The notes under the pieces: generated by a model | Database searches by the model: none | Seen by the model: only the letters and a program-made list of their open reading frames with translations | What the model was told of the DNA's origin: nothing | Part shown: piece by piece, positions 12,675 through 24,273 of the stretch | Position numbering within the stretch: the stretch's first letter is position 1 | Layout: each line of letters begins with the position of its first letter | Assembly (NCBI GenBank): GCA_963995505.1 | Contig: OZ023181.1 | Coordinates: 2,269,487 to 2,333,486, forward strand | Source: Hypericum androsaemum | Taxonomy: Eukaryota; Streptophyta; Magnoliopsida; Malpighiales; Hypericaceae | Direction of reading: 5' to 3' | DNA length: 64,000 nt | Made by a program: the position numbers and the translations under genes

Positions 12675-13117
12675 TTAGACTCTGTAATGTGGATTCACGT
12701 CGATGTCCAATCTCTTCAACTTGACAAATGACTCTACCTTGCCTTTTAGAGTGTGAAGCTCCCTCAACCTGCACCAAATTATCAAAACAAATTCTGGATT
12801 ATACCCTATCTAATTGATCAATTACGCATTTTCAGGATTTGAATGCGAGATTTGATAGTACATTTCGTAAAGTTTAACAAGAACATGGTTCTAAAAAATG
12901 TAGTCATAATACGAGGTCTCGTCCCTCCTAACTCCAGTTTAGCCGCTCAACGGAAAGAAAGTGCAGTTAGAAGAAGAGACAAGGGTTTCTTAGGACAGAC
13001 CTGGCAATCTCTGCACGTCGCCTGGCTTCTTCAGCCATGATGCTGATGTCTCTGAAAGTGTGCTGCTTTTCAAGGTAGGAGTTGGGCTCTCTGGTCTGGA
13101 GGCCATGGAGAGTTCTC
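12675..13117 (-). pseudogene. H+-ATPase pseudogene, 3' block (exon 18b and terminal exon)
   Basis: Exon 18b (13117-13001) encodes the regulatory C-terminal domain (TLHGLQTREPNSYLEKQ, MAEEARRRAEIAR). The last exon (12768-12675) encodes [20 protein letters not shown] and ends HYRV before TAA. In functional pumps the terminus is YTV and the penultimate threonine is phosphorylated for 14-3-3 binding. Here it is arginine, in keeping with relaxed selection. The left target-site copy of element A (TTCTC) is at 13113-13117. Confidence 0.92.
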
Positions 13118-13599
13118 TGTTAGATATATTTCATATCTATAACCTAAGATCATCATCATATTGAATAGTTAAGAATTCATAGGAATACCTGGATCTATCG
13201 CATATTGATCGTCAACTGTTGCAAAATCTCTACGACGATCGGGAACAACGAAACCTGCACGAACACGGTAGTTTGTGGTCTTCCTTAACTAAATCCTTTA
13301 GATCCACAAGGGTAGTCGTCGCTCTTCCTGATGGGGAGAAGAGAATATAATCGATTTAGTGTATTGGGGACCATAACCTAGGGGTCTTTATATATTGGCT
13401 AAGTAGAGTTCCCATAATCCCCTTAATTGAGCCAATAATTGGTATCTGCTCATTGAGCCCATATTCCATTAGAAGTCAAGTAGTCTTGGACTTTCTAAAT
13501 TATGGATCACCTCATAATAGTCTAATTAGTTAAGTAGCTAATATAACTGATAAATGAATATGTGGCCCATGATACAATTAGGAAATAAATTTCCTAACA
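13118..13599 (-). repeat. 3' LTR of element A (482 bp)
   Basis: Direct repeat of 19199-19496 plus 24090-24273. Both copies share the end sequences TGTTAG and CTAACA and differ at scattered positions, so the element is not a very recent insertion. A purine-rich tract (TGTGGGAGAT on the - strand, about 13600-13609) abuts it and would prime plus-strand synthesis. Confidence 0.93.
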
Positions 13600-14023
13600 A
13601 TCTCCCACATGGGCTACATATTCTTCCAGAAACAGTTATATCATAAATTTTTTAAGTGCGCATCTGTATGCTATTTATCTTTAGACCACTTCTGAAATAA
13701 TCTGGTCCATCTCATGTACAGATATAGAACCATCGCGGTATTTCATCACATTAGAATCGTGACTAATTCTCGATTATCACAATACCAATATACTCAATGA
13801 CATAGATCAAATATGGATGAGCAGAATAAAAATTACATGAAATGGGATCTCTAGCATGTCTATTTCCAACTGGTCCTACTTTAGCGAGATCAAAACTTTA
13901 ATGCAACATAAATATTGCATATAACAAAACGTACTTCATATTCAAGAATAGAATCAAGAAGTATCATTATTCTTTAATTGAACAACTAGTTCACAAAATT
14001 ATCGAACATCAAAATGATTCCCA

Positions 14024-17000
14024 CTAAACTAAGGCATCAACTGAAAGAACACCTATATGAGCAGTGTGTTTGTGAAAGACCTTAGGTATTAAACCTTTAG
14101 TTAGTGGGTTCGCTAGCATAAACTTTCTCCCAATATGTTCTATGGAAATCTGTTTTTTCTGAACTCTCTCTTTAGCAACAAGGAACTTGATGTCAATAAA
14201 CTTTAACTTTGTCGAACTGCTGTTGTTGTTAGAGTAGAGCACCGCTGAGCTGTTGTCACAGTAAATTCTCAATGGCCTATCAATGCCATCTACCACACGT
14301 AGTCATGTGACAAAGTTCCATAACCATATTCCTTGACTGGATGCCTCATAACAGGCTATGAACTCTGCGGCCATGGTTGAAGGAGCTATTAAAGTCTGTT
14401 TAGCTGACTTCCATGAAATGGCCCCTCCAGCCAACATGAAAACGTATCCTGATGTGGAGCGAAAATCATCCTCGCACCCCGCAAAATTAGAGTCAGAATA
14501 TCCGATGACCTCTAAGCTGTCTGTCCTCTGATAAGTGAGCATATAGTCCCTTGTTCTCCTCAAATAACGCATCACGCGTTTAGCTCCCTTCCAGTGTTGC
14601 ATACCGGGATTACTGGAATATCTTCCCAAAACTTCCATTATGAATGCTATATCCGAACGTGTGTAGACTTGAGCATACATTAGACTTCCTATAGCTGACG
14701 CATAAGGGTACTTCTGCATTTTTTTTCTTTCAAGATCATTTTTGGGACATTGCTTGCTACAAAATTTGTCTCCTTTAGCAACGGGCGTATCCCCTTTATG
14801 ATAATCTTTCTTGGTGAATCCAAATCTACTCAAAATCTTATCGATATAGCTCTTTTGTGATAACCTAAGGATACTTTAGGAGCGATCCCTCAGTATCTGT
14901 ATACCCAATACAAAAGAAGCTTCACCAAGATCTTTCATCTCAAATTTCTTTGATAGAAATTTCTTAGTTTCATGTAGAAGGTCTATATCACTACTTGCAA
15001 GTAGAATGTCATCAACATATAATATCAAGAAGATAAATTTACTCCCACTGAACTTGTGGTATACATAATCATCAACAATATTTGTCTCAAAACTATATGA
15101 GCTAATGACTTGATGAAATTTGTGATACCATTGACGAGAAACCTGTTTGAGACCATAGATGGATTTCTTTAGCTTGCAGACCATAGACTTTGGATCTCCT
15201 GAAACAAAGTGTTTTGGCTGAATCATATAAATTGTCTCATCAATATTTCTATTGAGAAACGCAGTCTTCACATCCATCTGGTGCAGCTCTAAATCAAAAT
15301 GAGCCACTAGTGCCATAATCGTTCTAAAAGAGTCTTTCGAAAATATCGGAGAGAAAGTCTCTTTATAATCTATGCCTTTCTTTTGAGTAAAGCCTTGTGC
15401 AACTAGACGAGCTTTATATCTCTCGATATTGCCATTAGAATCTCTCTTAGTTTTGAATATCCATGTATAACTAATAGGTTTCTTACCTACAGGTAACTCA
15501 ACGAGATCCCAAACGTCATTGTCTTTCATAGACTTCATCTCATCATTCATGGCATCGATCCATTTAATAGAATCAGAACTTTGCATAGCTTCAGAAAAGT
15601 CTTCAGGGTCATCTTCTGTTAAGCCAATGCCATCCTCATGTTCTTGAAGAAAGACGATAAAATTATCCAGAATCGCACTTCTTCTTTCTCTAATGGATCT
15701 CCTTAATGGCACTTCTTGATTTTATTGAGTTTGCTCAATAGGTGGTGCTTGAGGAAGGATCTCGTTATTTTCTTGATCTGGAACTGTGTCATGAACAAAA
15801 GTAGGTAATATGACCTGTTCATTTTCAACAACAGTTTCTTCTTCAAAAACAACACTCCTTATGTTTCCTTCCCCCCAAAACTCAACATCCTCAAGAAATC
15901 TTGCATTTCCCATCTCAAAGAAGGATCTTGATGTGGAATTGTAAAACTTATAGCCCCTAGAGTGTTCAACATAACCAACAAAGTAACAGCTAAATGTTCT
16001 TGAGTCCAGTTTTCTCTCATGTGGCCTATAAGGCCTTGCCTCAGCTGAACAACCCCAAATGTACAAATGCCCAATACTAGATTTTTTACCTGTCAACATT
16101 TCATAAGGAGTTTTGGTAACTGCTTTGCTGGGTACCCTATTAAGGATGTATACTACAGTCTTTAAAGCTTCTCCCCAGAGTGACTCTGGTAAGGTTGAAT
16201 GAGTGATCATACTTCTTACCATATCCTTAAGAGTTTGGTTCCTACGTTCAGCAACACCGTTCATATTAGGTTTTCCTAGCATGGTGTATTGCGAAATAAT
16301 TTCACACTCATTGAGGAAAAGCGCGAAGGGTCCTTGACGTTGTTCTCCTAATCCATCATATCTACCATAGTATTCACCACCACGGTCAGATTTGACAGCC
16401 TTTATTTTCTTTCCAAGTTGAAGTTCAACTTCAGCTTTGAAAGACTTAAAAACTTCCAAGGATTGAGACTTCTCATGTATCAAATATAGGTAACCGAATC
16501 TAGAGTAATCGTCTATGAACGTAATAAAATATTGTTGTCCATTCCAAGTAGCCGTAGGGAATGGACCACATATATCAGTATGTATAAGTTCTAAGACATC
16601 GGTAGCTCTTTCGACACCTAAATTCCTAGAGTTTGTTCTTTTCTCCTTTATGCACTCAAGACAAACTTCATAATTTGTCAAATTAAGGGGTTCAAGAATT
16701 CCGTCCGACACAAGCCTTTGAATTCTCTGTTTAGAGATTTGACCTAATCGCTTGTGCCATAAAGCAGTAGAATTCTCACTTAATTTTCGCTTTGTACCAC
16801 GTGAACTTGTTTGCAGTATTTCATTATGGGAGCTAATGACATCAAATTTGTATAGATTATCAATTAATGAGCCAGAACCAAGAAAATTTAAATTTTGGTA
16901 GAGACTAACTTTATTGTTTCCAAATGAACAAGAAATACCTGACTTGTCCAAACTCGAACTAGAAATCAAATTCTGTCTAAAAGACAGTACAACGAATGTC

Positions 17001-18082
17001 TCAAATAAATCTAAATAAAATTCAGTCTTTAATCGTAATCTAAAAGTTCCTATAGCCTCCACTGCAACTTTATTCCCGTCGCCCACGTAGATAAATTTTT
17101 CATATTCACTTGGTGGCCGGCTCGACAGGCAATTCTGCATGGACATACTTATGTGAGTAATAGCACCAGAATCTACCCACCAAGTATCCTTAGGTACAAT
17201 AGCCAAATTAACTTCAGAACAAACCAAAGTTAGAAGCATACCCTTCTTTACACGCCAAGTGGCGTACTTGGGACACTCTTTCTTCATGTGTCCCTACTTT
17301 TTGCAGAAGAAGCAAGTAGGAACCTCATCTTGCTTCTTTTGTTTCTTCTGCTGAGAAGATTTTTCTGCAACATCCTTAGCTCTTTTCTTTCCCTTTGACT
17401 GAGAGTTTGATACCAAGTGAGCACTTTCAGTCCTATCTCGCAACTGTCTATCTTCTTCTTGCACATAGTGAGATATGAGCTCATTTAGAGTCCATTTAAC
17501 CTTCTGAGTATTACGACTCACCCTAAATTGCCCAAAGTGTGCGGGAAGAGATATCAAAATCAAGTGCACGAGTAAGTCTTCCGACAACTCTAGCTTTAGT
17601 GACTTTAGTTTTGAAGCGAGATGAGACATCTCCATAATGTACTCCCTTATGTTCCCTTTGCCTTTATACCTCATGAAAACGAGTTTTGACAAATGGTTAC
17701 TCGCCTCCGATTTTTTATTCTTGGCAAAGTACTGCTCAAGTTCTTCAAGGAACATCTTGGCACTTTCTGTCTCAGCAATAGAGTCCCGAAATGCTTCTGG
17801 GATAGAGCTCCTCATGATCTTCAAGCACATACAGTTAGAGCGATCCCACTTCTCAATTTTAACCTCATTGAGATTTTTCGGAGTGGAAGTGGGTCGTTCC
17901 GACAGAAGTGCAAGATCCAAGTCTACACAACCGAGGGTAATTTTTACGGTTTCCTTCCAGCTTTTGAAATTTGTCCCATTCAACATTGGGATACTACTAA
18001 GTTGGGAAGCAATATTGGCTGAAACAACAAAGAACATTAAAAATCTCACAACACAACAACAAAAGTATATCATATAATGCAT
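14024..18082 (-). pseudogene. Element A gag-pol, one frame with four in-frame stops
   Basis: The whole polyprotein, about 1350 codons, stays in a single reading frame, broken only by TAG at 17294-17296, TAA at 15722-15724, TAA at 14876-14878 and TGA at 14303-14305. Domains in order are gag; zinc knuckle CFFCKK-stop-GHMKKEC; protease WWVDSGA; integrase with an H-C zinc region (CLECIKEK) and DDE residues in [17 protein letters not shown] and NGVAERRN; reverse transcriptase with YVDDILLAS; and RNase H with YSDSNFAGCEDD. The first stop sits inside the zinc knuckle, between gag and pol. No frameshift was found. Translation of a full polyprotein would need four read-through events, so it is most likely inactive. 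Confidence 0.9.
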
Positions 18083-19198
18083 GACATAAAATAATTATAT
18101 AGAAAAAAAAAATTGGAAACCCATCACAAGATACTCTTTGGACAGAAAAATTATTCCTAGTCTTTGGACAGAGAAATTAACTGTAAGCGGTACTCTCAAT
18201 ACAATGATCAAATGCTGATGATTAGTTTTGTCAAATAATAACCTATCTTTGGACCGGTTATTATTCACATGAAAAATCTGTACAATCACCACACATTTAT
18301 CATCTCAGGCGTATTGTTAAATAGCTAAATTGTGACTTCCTTTGGGCCGAACACAATTCGCATAAGTAACAATACGCATAACATGTATATAGATTGGTTG
18401 AATAAATTGTTTGGTTAATTGACCAAACTGTATCTTCCTTTAGGCCGAGCATAGTTCGCATAAGTAACCAATAATTCATACAACATCTATATACATTAGT
18501 TGAATAATGTACAGTGTTAATTGACCAAACTATGTCTTCCTTTTGGGCCGAGCACAGTTTACATAATTAACAATACACATAACATCTATATTTTTATTCA
18601 AATAAATCTTTCGAAAAAGAGGTTACTATGGTAACATACTGCTTGGATTAATTCCAACCAAAAATCTTCATGCATATGTGTACAATCTGGATCTTCGATT
18701 CAAAACCCAACGAAATAATGCAACTCATAACTATTAATTCAGTTTGGCAGTTTGAACATGTTAAAAAAATTGAACACATAACATGTTACTGTCACAAATA
18801 CAATAAAGAGAGAAAATCTGTCTCGTCGATTTTCTTGTAGTTTATTATTATAATTAAAAAAATTTAAATCACGATAAGAAGACCCACGTTATCAACGAGA
18901 TCAGATTTTCTAGATTACCAATTGGGAAAAAAACAATCTGAAATTTCATCCATAATGCAATAGTAATCAAACCGCATGATAAATCAATCGCAAGTATAAC
19001 ATCGTTTAATTGAACTATGGCATAATTATAATCCAAACGGACAACCTCAACCCTAATCAGTTAGACACCTTCTTCAATCACGATTAACCATAGGATTATA
19101 TCTTTAGTCAAATTCTTGATAGCACGTTTCAATACCCTTTGTGCGATTAGCCAAATAAACAAAAGTTCTAACAATTCAACAAAAGCTCTGATACCACT
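18083..19198 (-). other. Element A 5' leader with primer-binding site
   Basis: Untranslated leader between the 5' LTR and gag. The primer-binding site is at 19185-19196 (TGGTATCAGAGC on the - strand), two bases from the LTR end. About 1.1 kb is long for a copia leader and includes three tandem units of about 100 bp (see 18330-18600). Confidence 0.8.
18330..18600. repeat. Tandem repeats in the element A leader
   Basis: Three units, each carrying a CTTCCTTT-GGCCGA core and then (C/G)CATAAGTAAC, start near 18345, 18443 and 18546, so the period is 98-103 bp. Units also share TTAATTGACCAAACT. They lie in the 5' leader of element A and vary slightly in length. Confidence 0.75.
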
Positions 19199-19496
19199 TG
19201 TTAGATATATTTCATATCTATAACCCAATATCATCATCATGTTGAATAGTTAAGGATTCATAGGAATAACTGGATCCATCGCGTATTGATCGTCAACTGT
19301 TGCGGAATCTCTACGACGATCGGGAATAACGAAACCTGCACGAACACTGTGGTTTGTGGTTTTCCTCAACTAAATCCCTTAGACCCACAAGGGTAGTCGT
19401 CGCTCTTCCTGATGGGGAGAAGAGAACGTAATCGATTTAGTGTATTGGGGACCATAACCTAAGGGTCTTTATATATTGGCTAAGTAGAGTTCCCAT

Positions 19497-22400
19497 TAAA
19501 CGGACTGAATTGCCTTGTATAATTTAGTACATGTGAGAGAGTTTTTATATAGTCTACATAGTAACTCCACTATAGCAAGTGGCAGGGAACAAGGAGGGAT
19601 ATCTGGCAGGAATTAAGTGAAACGGGACATTGAGCTTGTTCCGAAGGTCTTGAAAGCGCTACCGTGAGAGTGGCTTGGTGAGGATGTCCGCGACTTGGTC
19701 TTTGGTGGAGATGTACTAAACTCGGAGGTTCCTGGCAGCAACTTGTTCATGAACGAAATGGAAATCGATCTCCATGTGCTTCGAGCAACCGTGGAAGACG
19801 GGGTTGGCGGACAGGTAGGTGGCCCCTAAGTTATCACACCAGAGGATGGGCGGGGTGGTGCGTGGTAGCCCAATTTCTCGCAGAAGTGATTGAAGCCACA
19901 TAACTTCTGAGGCTGCTGTGGCTAAGGCTCGGTACTCAGCCTCCGTTGATGAGCGAGAGACAGCTCGTTGCTTTCGGGATGACCAGGAGATGAGATTGGG
20001 ACCGATGTAGACCCCGTAGCCTGTGGTTGAACGACGATCCAACGGACAACCAGCCCAATCGGCATCGCTGTACACTGAGAACACCATCTGCTTGGATGCT
20101 CGAAGGTGAAGTCCGTAGTCCCGAGTCCCTTGTAAGTAACGAAGAATTCGTTTGACGGCTACCCAGTTTGCTGGTGTTGGAGAATGCATGAATTGAGCTG
20201 CTCTGTTGACTACAAATGCTATTTCTGATCTAGTGAACCCCAAGTACTGGAGGCATCCGACAATTTGACGATAGAGCACCGGATCACAAGTGGAATTGGC
20301 TTGAGGAGCTGCTGTTGTTGCAGGAGTAGCTAGGGCATTACAGTCACTCATTTTGGCTTGCTGTAAAATATCTCTAATATACTTATTTTGAGATAAGGAG
20401 AGACCATTTGCTGTTCTTCGAGCTTCAATTCCTAGGAAGAATGTGAGATCACCCAGGTCTTTGACAGCGAACTTTTGTTGGAGATATGTCATGAGCTTTT
20501 GGAGTAGCACTTTGTTGTTGCCAGTAACAAGTATGTCATCGACATACACTAGAACGAACAAGTGAACCTAATCAACAGTGAAGTAGAACAAGGAACTATC
20601 TGTTTTGGAGCCCTTGAAACCAAACAGACATAAGGCAGCTTTTAGGCAGTGAAACCAAACTCTGAGAGCTTATTTGAGATCATAGAGAGAGCGCTGCAAC
20701 TTACAAACATAGGTCAAAAATTGAGGGTTGACAAAGCCGGGTGGCTGCTCCATATAGACCTTGTCTGCGAGCTGTCCATGCAAGAATGTATTTGATACAT
20801 TAAGTTGTCGAATAGGCCAGTTGAAGGACACGGCTATGGCTAAGATTAGCCACACAGTGGTGGGCTTTATCACCGGGCTGAAGGTGTCACTGTAGTTGAC
20901 GCCAGGGCGTTGTTGAAAACCTTTTGCTACTAGGCGGGCTTTGTGACGAGCAACAGAGTCGTCGGAGTTGTACTTGATGCGAAAAATCCACTTGTTACCA
21001 AGGATGTTAGTGGTAGCCGATCGGGGTACCAGTACCCAGGTTTGGTTGCGGATCAGTGCATTGAACTCTTCTGTCATTGCCTCGCGCCAGCGGTCATGAT
21101 GGATGGTGTGAGTGAAGGAGCTCGGTGTGTAATCGTGAGGAGTTTTGGACTCCTTGACTAATAGTGCAGTTGGTTGATGCTTCTGCGATCGGGTGACCAT
21201 ACTGTAGGTTCGACCAGGAGGAGCCGGAGGGGATGGGTCTTGCTGTGGTGGTAGATTGGTCGGCTGCTCACAGGGATGTGCTTGATCTTGTTGTGCCGAG
21301 TGTACACGAGGAGAGGTACGGGATCGGAGGATGCGGCCAAGAGTGGACAGTCTAGAGATCTTGGGCAGTCTGGCTGTGGACCTGGTCGAGGAGGCTCGTG
21401 CGGTTGCGAGTCCTATGGGAGTGGTTGGCCATTCTCCGGTATGGGCTGGGCCACAGCTGGAATGCGTGAAGGTCGTAGGAAGAGGTCTGGAGGTGGTACG
21501 GTCATGACGGGGTTCTCGTGTGGATTAGTGGTATGGGCACGACTTCCGGTAAATTTTGGTTCTGTAAAAGGAAATACAGATTCATCAAAGATAACATACC
21601 TGCTAATGTGAAGTTTGTTAGCCGAGAAATCATATCACCGATAGCCTTTATGTTGTCGACTGTAACCCAAGAATATGCAGGGTGCAGACCGTGGGTCAAG
21701 TTTGTGCTTGGCAAGGGGTCGAAGCCACGGATAGCTGAGACATCCAATTACCCGCAATTGGAGAGAGGAGGGGAATCTCCAAATAGTCTCTGATAGGGTG
21801 AGATATTTTGCAGTAGTGGTGTAGGCATCCGATTAATCAAGTAAACTGCCGATTCAAAAATAGATGACCAAAAACGAAGAGGAATAGAGGCGTGGTGCAG
21901 AATGGCCAAACCCGTCTCGACGATATGTCTGTATTTCCGTTCCGCACACCCATTTTGTTCGAGAGTGTAAGGACACGACACCCTATGAATAATGCCATGC
22001 TCAAAGAAGTACTTCATAAGACCCTGAAATTCTCCTCCCCATTCTGATTGAAAGGTTTTGATCGGCCGACCAAAGAATTTTTTGACCTGTGCTTGGAACT
22101 GCACGAAGATGTCAAACAGGTCTGACTTGCATTTCAACAGATAAAGCCATACGTGCTTGCTGAAGTGGTCATAAAACACCACATAATATGAAAAATCGTC
22201 ATAAGACATAACAGGTGTGGGACCCCAGAGATCACTACAGATCAAATCGAGGGGCCCGGATGCTTGAAATGAGGACACAGGAAAGGAAAGCTTGTGGATT
22301 TTCCCGACACAGCAACCATGACATAGTGACTCTAATTTTTTATTTGAAAAGGAAATTGACTGCGAGCATAGAGCGGTTTTTACGACATGGAGGTTGGCGT

Positions 22401-24084
22401 GACCCAGACGCTGATGCCAAACCTGAAGCGAGGGCTCAACGGCTGCAAAATAGACTTGAGGATTTGCTGAAAGATGAAATGGATATAAGCCATCTCTACT
22501 CCGGCCTTGGTACAGAACCTGCTTCGTGGCCTTGTCCTTCACAGAGAAACAGTCGTTAACAAACTCCACAATGACATTGTTGTCTCTAGTTAGTGCACTC
22601 AGAGAGATAAGATTAGTGCGCGCTTTTGGCACACATAGAACATTAGATAACGAGACTGTTGTCTGTGACATAGGAATTGATATCGAACCAACATGGGATA
22701 TCGAGAGAGTATTTCCATTACCAAATGTAACCTCTTCAGGGCCATTGTACTCCGAGTGAAGTTATAGGTTGGATAAGTCAGAGGTCAGGTGATATGTAAT
22801 TTCCGAATCTAGGACCCACGGAGACCCTTGTGGTGAAGTGGTATGATAGGCTTGTGGGGAATTGGTCCGAGGCCTTCGAGCTGAAGAGCAGTCTCAGGCC
22901 AGATGCCCGTACCCTTCACAGTTGTAGCACCGAGTTTTGAATGTGTCTCGGGCCAAATTGCTTCGACGAGGCCCTGAAGCTTGATTGGTAGGCCCAGTGT
23001 GTTGTGGCCCAGATGAGAAGGCCCGTTGTTCCCCACTTCGACCTCCTCCCCGTCCATTTCTCCCTCCTCGACCTCTGGGTCTGCCTGACCTGGTGGCATA
23101 ATTAGCAACTGGCGCCATGGCCGATGGCGACTGCAGTAATCCCAGACGGCGGAGATTCATCTCCTCAATCAGGAGGAGACCCTGTAGGTCAGAGAACGGA
23201 ACTGCCTCTCCCCTGGCTTCGATGTTTCTGGCAAATGGGTGAAAGTTTTTGTCAAGACCGGCGAGAACACGCTGCGTGACATCATCGTTGGAGGCCGGTT
23301 GGCCTAGGGCTACAAGTTAGTCTACCATGGCTTTCACCCGATTCAGGTATGTTTCCATAGTTTCTCCTCCCTTCTTGAGATCAACCATGGATTGCTTCAG
23401 TTAAAGCATTTGGGACCGGCATCCTCCTCCATAGGCCTTGGCCAACCGATCCCAGAGATCCTTCGTAGTGTCACAACCGACCAATTGAGGCAGGGCCGAC
23501 TCCGAGAGAGAAACAGTGATCCAAGTCAGGACTTTCTTGTTGACTTTTCACCAACTGGTGGAAGCTGGATTGTGGGTCGTCTCTCCTTCACGCACTTTGG
23601 TTGGTGCGGGGCTGCTGCCATCAATATGACGAATAAGGTCTTCTGCCTAAAGCATTGGCTCGACTTGAGCCTTCTATAGGAGATAGTTTGCTGTCATGAG
23701 TTTGCTCACATGAGCGGTGGGGCACGCCATCGATCGGGTTTCAGAAGAGCTCGTCATAATACGACAGAAGAGCTGCTGCTGCTGCCACCAAAGAGCTACT
23801 GCTACCACTGCCGCTGCCAGATGGAGATGGAAGAGCTGCGGATGCTGCAGCTGCTGCGGCTGCCAGATGAAGATAGAAAAGGAAAAAAAATATGGCTCTT
23901 GCGAGAGTGGCTCTGATACCATAAATGGACTGAATTGCCTTGTATAATTTAGTACATGTGAGAGAGTTTTTATATAGCCTACATAGTAACTCCACTATAA
24001 CAAGTGGCAGGAAACAAGGATACGTGGCAGGGAACAAGGAGGGATATCTGGCAGGAATTAAGGAGGAAAGGGAAATCTCTTTTA
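19497..24084 (-). mobile_element. Ty1/copia LTR retrotransposon B, nested in the element A LTR
   Basis: Same orientation as A, 4.6 kb, bounded by the 5-bp duplication CCCAT. The LTRs are short: 19497-19616 (left, shortened) and 23922-24084 (right, about 163 bp). They begin TAAA and end TTTA instead of the usual TG/CA. The primer-binding site at 23909-23921 matches initiator tRNA-Met (TGGTATCAGAGCC on the - strand). The left LTR lacks about 23 bp at its internal edge and a 21-bp direct repeat present in the right LTR. Because B interrupts an LTR of A, B arrived later. Confidence 0.93.
19716..23700 (-). pseudogene. Element B gag-pol remnants
   Basis: Pieces in order on the - strand: gag about 23700-23170 with several stops; zinc knuckle CYNCEGYGHLA near 22900; protease remnant near 22810 reading WVLDSE, where the invariant D-S/T-G is lost; integrase 22671-21748 with ICSDLWGPTPV, an EWGGEFQG variant of the SDxGGE block, and NGCAERKYRH; reverse transcriptase 21200-20670; and reverse transcriptase end plus RNase H 20561-19716 with YVDDILVTG and SDADWAGCPLDRRSTTG. 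The frame changes at least once between integrase and reverse transcriptase, and further stops follow RNLRV. Not functional. Confidence 0.88.
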
Positions 24085-24273
24085 CCCATAATCCTCTTAA
24101 TTGAGCCAATAACTGGTATCTGCTCATTGAGCCCATATTCTATTAGAAGTCAAGTAGTCTTCGACTTCCTAAATTATGGATCACCTCATAATAGTCTAAT
24201 TAGTTAAGTAGCTAATATAACTGATAAATGAATATGTGGCCCATAATACAATTAGGAAATAAATTTCCTAACA

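Larger units (their letters stand above)
13118..24273 (-). mobile_element. Ty1/copia LTR retrotransposon A, containing nested element B
   Basis: Inserted in H+-ATPase exon 18 in the same orientation as the gene. It starts TGTTAGATATATTTC and ends TTTCCTAACA on the + strand, flanked by 5-bp target copies TTCTC (13113-13117) and TCCTC (24274-24278), one mismatch apart. The 3' LTR is at 13118-13599 and the 5' LTR is at 19199-24273, split by element B. The primer-binding site (19185-19196) matches the 3' end of initiator tRNA-Met. Order on the - strand is gag, protease, integrase, reverse transcriptase, RNase H, which defines copia. Length without B is about 6.6 kb. Confidence 0.95.
19199..24273 (-). 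repeat. 5' LTR of element A, split by element B
   Basis: The LTR sequence runs 19199-19496 and resumes at about 24090-24273. Joined, it is about 482 bp and collinear with the 3' LTR at 13118-13599. The interruption follows GAGTTCCCAT in both LTR copies, and CCCAT is repeated on both sides of element B (19492-19496 and 24085-24089). Confidence 0.93.
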
